The notes under the pieces: generated by a model
Database searches by the model: none
Seen by the model: only the letters and a program-made list of their open reading frames with translations
What the model was told of the DNA's origin: nothing
Made by a program: the position numbers and the translations under genes
Assembly: GCA_009775225.1 (NCBI GenBank)
Contig: VSPE01000024.1
Location: 1 to 36,529 of the forward strand
Source: Muribaculaceae bacterium
GTDB taxonomy: Bacteria > Bacteroidota > Bacteroidia > Bacteroidales > Muribaculaceae
DNA length: 36,529 nucleotides
Direction: 5' to 3'
In this document: one piece after another, positions 32,578 through 36,529 of the stretch
How positions within the stretch are numbered: the stretch's first letter is position 1
Layout of the letters: each line of letters starts with the position of its first letter

Positions 32578-33572
32578 CAATTAAGCTGTCGGGCAAGAGA
32601 GGCAATGGCTCGCGAAGCGGGCACACCGTTGTATAATATCGAATAGACGGCGGTGAGAATAGGCATATCCACGCCGTGAAGCTTGTTGATGTCGTAGATG
32701 CACTTTGTGCCGTAGAACCCTTCGGCAGTCTGCTCCATCTCCATTCGGGCCGACTTCACAGAGTAGCCCCGTCCTATCATCGAGCCGAAGTTGTGGTTGC
32801 GCGAGAAGCGCGAGTAAGCCGTCACGAGCAGGTCTCCGAGATATACCGAGTCGCATATCTGTCGAGGCCGCGGAGCCACTTCGGAAAGAAAACGCTCCAT
32901 TTCGCGGATAGCGTTGGAAATCAGGATTGCTGTCATGTTGTCGCCTATCTTCATGCCGTGAATTATACCGGCGGCGATAGCGTACACATTTTTCAGCACG
33001 GCGCCATACTCTATACCCTCAACATCGGTCGAGGTGATGGCGTGGCTGCGCTTACTCTCGAGAACCGAGGCGAAGAGCGAGGCCAGATGCACATCGGCAC
33101 AGCCTACCGTGAGATACGACGGGCGGTCGAGCGCGACCTCTTCGGCATGGCATGGTCCGGAAACGACAAGCACACGGTCGCGGCTCACTCCGAAGTGGTT
33201 CACCATATAGTCCGAAATAAGCTCGTTGGACTCGGGTACGATGCCTTTGACCGCCGACACCACAGACTTGCCGGAGATGTCGGTTTTAATCTTGTTTACG
33301 TGGCTGAGGAAATACGGCGACGGTGTTACAAACAGCAGTGTGTCAGCCACCGAACACACATCGTTGATGTCGCTTGAAAAATTTATGCGGTCGATATCGA
33401 AAACCACATCGGTAAGATAAGCGGGATTATGCCTCAGATGTTTGAAATCTTCGATGCGGTCGTCGCGACGCATATACCAGGTTATGGTATCGCAGTTCTG
33501 CAACAGCAGTTTGGCCAACGCGGTGGCCCAACTGCCGCCGCCCATCACTGCTATGTGTCCGGGAAATAACAC
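32577..33572 (-). CDS. gpsA: NAD(P)-dependent glycerol-3-phosphate dehydrogenase
   Basis: This 331-residue cytosolic enzyme reduces dihydroxyacetone phosphate to sn-glycerol-3-phosphate for phospholipid synthesis. It has the N-terminal nucleotide loop VMGGGSWATALAK, SAVKGI with the KGI substrate motif, SGPCHAEEV, the catalytic Lys in EYGAVLKNVYAIAAGI, and GDLLVTAYSRFSRNHNFG. The start is GTG at 33572 (MLFPGHIAVMGG); the first in-frame ATG at residue 10 would cut into the first beta strand. It follows the lysS terminator and leads into rlmN. Confidence 0.95.
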   Translation of the reverse strand: MLFPGHIAVMGGGSWATALAKLLLQNCDTITWYMRRDDRIEDFKHLRHNPAYLTDVVFDIDRINFSSDINDVCSVADTLLFVTPSPYFLSHVNKIKTDISGKSVVSAVKGIVPESNELISDYMVNHFGVSRDRVLVVSGPCHAEEVALDRPSYLTVGCADVHLASLFASVLESKRSHAITSTDVEGIEYGAVLKNVYAIAAGIIHGMKIGDNMTAILISNAIREMERFLSEVAPRPRQICDSVYLGDLLVTAYSRFSRNHNFGSMIGRGYSVKSARMEMEQTAEGFYGTKCIYDINKLHGVDMPILTAVYSILYNGVPASRAIASLARQLN

Positions 33573-33581
33573 GGCGTATTT

Positions 33582-33602
33582 GAGTATTAAGAATTAAAAA
33601 TT
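33582..33602 (-). repeat. Short A/T-rich spacer motif (AATTTTTAATTCTTAAT type)
   Basis: On the minus strand the bases after the lysS terminator read AATTTTTAATTCTTAAT. This kind of A/T spacer occurs again and again between Bacteroidetes genes (recollection, not checked). It also supplies the T-rich tract of the adjacent terminator. Confidence 0.4.
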
Positions 33603-33650
33603 GAGAGGTTTTGCCTCATATTTCCAACAAATTACGAGGCAAAATCTCTC
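33592..33650 (-). terminator. Terminator between lysS and gpsA
   Basis: Two 15-base arms (33636-33650 and 33603-33617) pair over 14 of 15 positions across an 18-base loop. On the minus strand the stem is followed by AATTTTTAATT. It lies ten bases past the lysS stop. Because gpsA follows 31 bases later with no clear promoter of its own, it may be partial, allowing some read-through. Confidence 0.75.
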
Positions 33651-33659
33651 ATTATATAT

Positions 33660-35399
33660 TTATGCCTGAAGAGCCTTGGCTGCCTCTATCCACGCGGTCA
33701 CGCCCTCCATGCCGGGATTGGCAAGGCCGAGCTTGTTTTTCTTGTTTATGCCACACAGCTCCTGGAAAAGCTTGCCGGGAGTAGCCTGTGCAAGTGCGGC
33801 AACGGTGAGCACACCGCTCTTCTGCAGGGGCGCATACCAGTCGGCCGGAACGCCAACGGCGGCGAAAGCCTCGGCGTTATCGCGTTTTTCAACCTTCTCG
33901 GGGCGCATCTGGGGGAAGAGAAGCACCTCCTGGATAGCCTGCTGGCCTGTCATGAGCATCACCAAACGGTCCATGCCGATACCCATGCCCGATGTCGGGG
34001 GCATGCCGTACTCGAGGGCTCGTATAAAGTCGGCGTCGATAATCATGGCCTCGTCATCGCCCTTCTCGCCGAGTCGCATCTGCTCTACAAAGCGCCCATA
34101 CTGGTCAATAGGGTCATTAAGCTCGCTGTATGCGTTTGCAAGCTCCTTGCCGTTTACCATAAGCTCGAAGCGCTCGGTAAGCTCCGGATTATCGCGATGA
34201 CGCTTGGTAAGTGGCGACATCTCAATAGGATAGTCCGTTATAAATGTAGGCTGGATGTATGTACCCTCGCACTTCTCACCGAAGATTTCGTCGATGAGTT
34301 TGCCCTTGCCCATAGTGTTGTCTACCTCGATGCCGAGGCTGCGGGCGGCGGCGCGCAGCTGCTCTTCGTCCATGCCGGTGATGTCGACACCGGTGTGCTC
34401 CTTGATAGCCTGTGCCATAGTGACACGCGGGAAGGGAGCCTTGAAGCTGATGACATTGTCGCCCACCTTGACCTCGGTGGTGCCGTTGACATCCATACAG
34501 ATTTTCTCCAGCATGTGTTCGGTAAAGTTCATCATCCAGTTGTAGTCCTTGTAGGCCACGTATATCTCCATGCAGGTAAACTCGGGGTTATGGGTGCGAT
34601 CCATACCCTCGTTGCGGAAGTTCTTGGAGAACTCGTACACACCCTCGAAGCCGCCTACGATAAGGCGCTTGAGGTATAGCTCGTCGGCGATGCGGAGATA
34701 GAGCGGAATGTCGAGAGCATTGTGGTGTGTGATGAACGGACGCGCCGATGCACCGCCGGGGATAGACTGGAGAATAGGAGTCTCCACTTCGATGTATCCA
34801 GCAGTGTTGAAGTACTCTCTCATAGAGTTGTACACCTTGGTGCGCTTGAGGAAGATTTCCTTAACTCCGTCGTTCACGATAAGGTCTACATAGCGACGGC
34901 GGTAGCGCATCTCGGGGTCATCGAAGGCATCATATGTCACGCCGTCCTTAACCTTCACGACAGGAAGCGGGCGGAGGCTCTTGCTGAGCACAGCGAGCTG
35001 CTGCGCATGCACTGAAATCTCGCCTGTCTGTGTGCGGAACACATAGCCCTTCACGCCGATGAAGTCGCCGATGTCGAGCAACTTCTTGAATACAACGTTG
35101 TAGAGGTCTTTGTTTTCGTCGGGGCATATTTCATCGCGGGAGATATAGACCTGTATGCGGCCTTTGGAGTCCTGCAGCTCCACAAACGACGCCTTGCCCA
35201 TGATGCGACGGCTCATTATGCGTCCGGCCACCGACACCTCGCGCACGGGCGCGTCGTCGGCAAAAGAGGCCTTGATTTCATCGCTGTGACCTGTTACAGT
35301 ATATTCGGGTGCGGGATAAGGCTCTATGCCCATCTCGCGGAGTGCGGCCATACTACCGCGGCGTATCTGTTCCTGTTCGCTCAGTTCAAGAGGATTCAT
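33660..35399 (-). CDS. lysS: Lysyl-tRNA synthetase (class II) with C-terminal extension
   Basis: This 579-residue enzyme charges tRNA-Lys. The N-terminal OB-fold anticodon domain (about 55-160, with VAGRIMSRRIMGKASFVELQ) is followed by the class II catalytic core with FRNEGMDRTHNPEFT (motif 2) and GMGIGMDRLVMLMT (motif 3). About 75 residues follow motif 3 (with WYAPLQKSGVLTVAALA and LCGINKKNKLGL), beyond the usual bacterial length near 505. This helical, helix-hairpin-helix-like tail is known in Bacteroidetes LysS; its role is unclear. The start at 35399 (MNPLELSEQ) is chosen because the longer frame begins upstream of the promoter's -7 box. Confidence 0.95.
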   Translation of the reverse strand: MNPLELSEQEQIRRGSMAALREMGIEPYPAPEYTVTGHSDEIKASFADDAPVREVSVAGRIMSRRIMGKASFVELQDSKGRIQVYISRDEICPDENKDLYNVVFKKLLDIGDFIGVKGYVFRTQTGEISVHAQQLAVLSKSLRPLPVVKVKDGVTYDAFDDPEMRYRRRYVDLIVNDGVKEIFLKRTKVYNSMREYFNTAGYIEVETPILQSIPGGASARPFITHHNALDIPLYLRIADELYLKRLIVGGFEGVYEFSKNFRNEGMDRTHNPEFTCMEIYVAYKDYNWMMNFTEHMLEKICMDVNGTTEVKVGDNVISFKAPFPRVTMAQAIKEHTGVDITGMDEEQLRAAARSLGIEVDNTMGKGKLIDEIFGEKCEGTYIQPTFITDYPIEMSPLTKRHRDNPELTERFELMVNGKELANAYSELNDPIDQYGRFVEQMRLGEKGDDEAMIIDADFIRALEYGMPPTSGMGIGMDRLVMLMTGQQAIQEVLLFPQMRPEKVEKRDNAEAFAAVGVPADWYAPLQKSGVLTVAALAQATPGKLFQELCGINKKNKLGLANPGMEGVTAWIEAAKALQA

Positions 35400-35435
35400 A
35401 TTGCGTAAGTGTATCTTAAAAATCTGTTTGAGGTG

Positions 35436-35468
35436 CAAATTTAGCAATAAATCGTGAGACTACCGAAA
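35436..35468 (-). promoter_or_regulatory. lysS promoter
   Basis: On the minus strand, -7 TAAATTTG (35436-35443) is preceded after 21 bases by TTTC (35465-35468), one mismatch from TTTG. The start near 35429 leaves a leader of about 30 bases before the lysS ATG. Confidence 0.7.
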
Positions 35469-35518
35469 CAAGGCATGAAAATCAGCACTTTTCAGACTCC
35501 GGCACATCAACAAAAAAA

Positions 35519-35550
35519 ATTGCGGAGTACATAATAATTGCGTAATTTTA
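35519..35550 (+). promoter_or_regulatory. Promoter of the GNAT gene (weak match)
   Basis: ATTG (35519-35522), a 20-base spacer and TAATTTTA (35543-35550) give one mismatch in each box of the Bacteroidetes consensus. The ATG at 35566 is 16 bases past the -7 box. Confidence 0.5.
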
Positions 35551-35565
35551 CAAGAAAATAAACTC

Positions 35566-36105
35566 ATGATATTAGAAACCGAACGGCTCACATTACGCCC
35601 CTGGAAAACAAGCGATGCCGAAAGCCTCTACCGCTACGCCAGGGACGAGCGCGTGGGATTTCCCGCCGGCTGGCCTCCTCACGGTAGCGTAGCCGACAGC
35701 AAAGAGATAATACGCACCGTATTTTCGCAGGACGGCGTATTCGCAGTAACACTGAAAGGCCAAGACACCGCAATAGGCTGCATAGGACTTATACGTGGCG
35801 CCGCGAGCAACTTACCGATAAGCGACAACGAAGGCGAAATTTCGTACTGGATTGGTGTTCCGTTCTGGGGACTGGGACTAATTCCAGAGGCCATGCGGGA
35901 AATTATCAGATACGGCTTTGAAGAACTTGCCCTTACAAACCTATGGTGCTGCTATTTCGACGGCAACGAAAAATCGCGCCGCACACAGAAAAAATGCGGC
36001 TTCCGCCACCACCATACCAACCCAGAGCAGTATTTCCCTCTTACCGACGACCGCCGCGTGGAGCACGTAAGCCGCCTTACAAAGGACGAGTGGCTGAAGG
36101 TGTAA
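35566..36105 (+). CDS. GNAT family N-acetyltransferase (RimJ/RimL-like)
   Basis: This 179-residue acetyltransferase starts with the RimJ/RimL-type opening ILETERLTLRPWKTSDAESLY. The acetyl-CoA region is seen in ISYWIGVPFWGLGLIPEAM, where the usual (Q/R)xxGx(G/A) loop is loosely kept, and in the following helix. The GNEKSRRTQKKCGF segment is the conserved Asn-x-x-Ser turn and strand of this family. The substrate may be a protein N-terminus, an amino group of a small molecule or an antibiotic; it cannot be told. It stands alone, divergent from lysS, with structured non-coding DNA behind it. Confidence 0.88.
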   Translation: MILETERLTLRPWKTSDAESLYRYARDERVGFPAGWPPHGSVADSKEIIRTVFSQDGVFAVTLKGQDTAIGCIGLIRGAASNLPISDNEGEISYWIGVPFWGLGLIPEAMREIIRYGFEELALTNLWCCYFDGNEKSRRTQKKCGFRHHHTNPEQYFPLTDDRRVEHVSRLTKDEWLKV

Positions 36106-36529
36106 TAAGCGAATTTGACACTTTGGTAAACCAACGGAGCGGTCGAGCTACACAAGCCGACAAAGTGGATTGCAACCGAGTACTTCCGTCTTCCCTTCCG
36201 ATGGCGGGTCTGTGGATGAGAAAGGGAAGCGGAAGTACTCGGAATAAAGCCCCGCTTACGTAAGTGAAGTGGATAGGGGAACGCCTTACGGCGTACGACG
36301 ACAGAATGTCGCCGTTCCTCAATGGCGCGGAACGTCTGCCTCCAAAAAGAAAACGCGGCTGTTGCTTCATGCAATGCCGCGTTTAAATATGTGATTCGAG
36401 CGGGCCTTGTGAGAGTGGTGTTATCTTGTTGATTTTCAATTTGTTGGTTGATATAATTGAGAAGCAATGTACCACGGTTTGTACCACATTTTCCGCTCTA
36501 TTTTGGAGGGCAAAATTGCCCTGATTTAT
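36106..36529. repeat. Structured, apparently non-coding right end (candidate dispersed repeat)
   Basis: No credible gene lies here. Instead there are stacked inverted repeats: CACTTTG/CAAAGTG (36119-36125, 36161-36167), a 21-bp stem with one bulge (36176-36197 with 36222-36242), short CGCC-TTAC-GGCG and CGACA-GAA-TGTCG hairpins near 36281-36313, a terminator-like hairpin (36351-36384), a direct repeat GTACCAC around 36470-36487, and GGGCAA/TTGCCC near the end. Frames through it look like the repeated spurious peptides I recall from Muribaculaceae genomes (memory, unverified). Its place at the contig end fits a multicopy element. Confidence 0.5.
36342..36384 (-). terminator. Hairpin with T-tract on the minus strand
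   Basis: Arms 36351-36359 and 36376-36384 form a 9-bp stem, with an inner TTGC/GCAA pair. On the minus strand it is followed by TTTTCTTTTTGG (down to 36342). It would end a leftward transcript coming from beyond the right edge of the window, which suggests a gene just outside that points left. Confidence 0.6.

Noticed and set aside
36077..36467. Overlapping minus-strand open frames of 97 and 171 codons at the right end
   Set aside because: They run through several hairpins and into the GNAT gene, have no family, and look like chance frames in a structured repeat.
1..36529. CRISPR array, prophage, toxin-antitoxin or defence island
   Set aside because: I saw no regularly spaced repeats, no phage structural genes, and no restriction, toxin or defence families; nearly all genes are housekeeping.

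Overview
This window looks like a chromosomal piece from the order Bacteroidales. The gene set and base composition suggest a Muribaculaceae-like gut species, but that family assignment is inference. The main evidence is the promoter grammar. Several promoters match the Bacteroidetes consensus TTTG-N19-21-TAnnTTTG, and I see no clear Shine-Dalgarno sequences. The gene families (Bacteroidetes-type ABC-F, long LysS, class III FBPase, CE8-PL1 pectinase) agree. The left edge stops 18 bases into a 16S rRNA gene on the minus strand. The right edge runs into a structured, repeat-like non-coding stretch. The window is therefore probably a whole assembly contig broken at repeats.

Layout: (1) 1-430 holds the 16S 5' end, its leader and two tandem rrn promoters, all leftward. 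(2) 677-14296 is one leftward transcription unit of eleven tightly packed genes: small membrane protein, dxs, trkA, trkH, yraN, aminopeptidase P, gamma-carbonic anhydrase, aspartokinase, ABC-F ATPase, Dabb protein and Ca2+ P-type ATPase. It starts at a consensus promoter and ends at a strong terminator. (3) 14304-19667 reads rightward: a MINPP/phytase-like histidine phosphatase, then a 1291-residue secreted pectin methylesterase-pectate lyase fusion. The fusion has its own promoter, bracketed by a long inverted repeat. (4) 19699-26241 holds a GT-C-like membrane protein (leftward), an uncharacterised ATP-grasp protein (rightward), and a leftward operon prmA / beta-barrel / class III FBPase. (5) 26234-29683 reads rightward: a Fur-family regulator, purA and a DUF1015 protein, with unusual A/T-rich hairpins and a possible small RNA. 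(6) 29698-35443 reads leftward: lysS, then gpsA-rlmN-pdxA-nucleotidyltransferase. (7) 35519-36529 holds a GNAT acetyltransferase and the structured terminal stretch.

Most genes are core metabolism: isoprenoid precursors, aspartate-family amino acids, purines, vitamin B6, phospholipid precursor, gluconeogenesis, translation, and K+/Ca2+ handling. The accessory part is 14.3-19.7 kb, which suggests use of dietary phytate and pectin. I found no CRISPR array, phage, complete insertion sequence, tRNA or defence locus. The best leads for new biology are the asymmetric ABC-F protein with one degenerate ATP site, the unknown N-terminal module of the pectinase and the inverted repeat over its promoter, the orphan ATP-grasp protein, the possible small RNA at 29.6 kb, and the structured right end.
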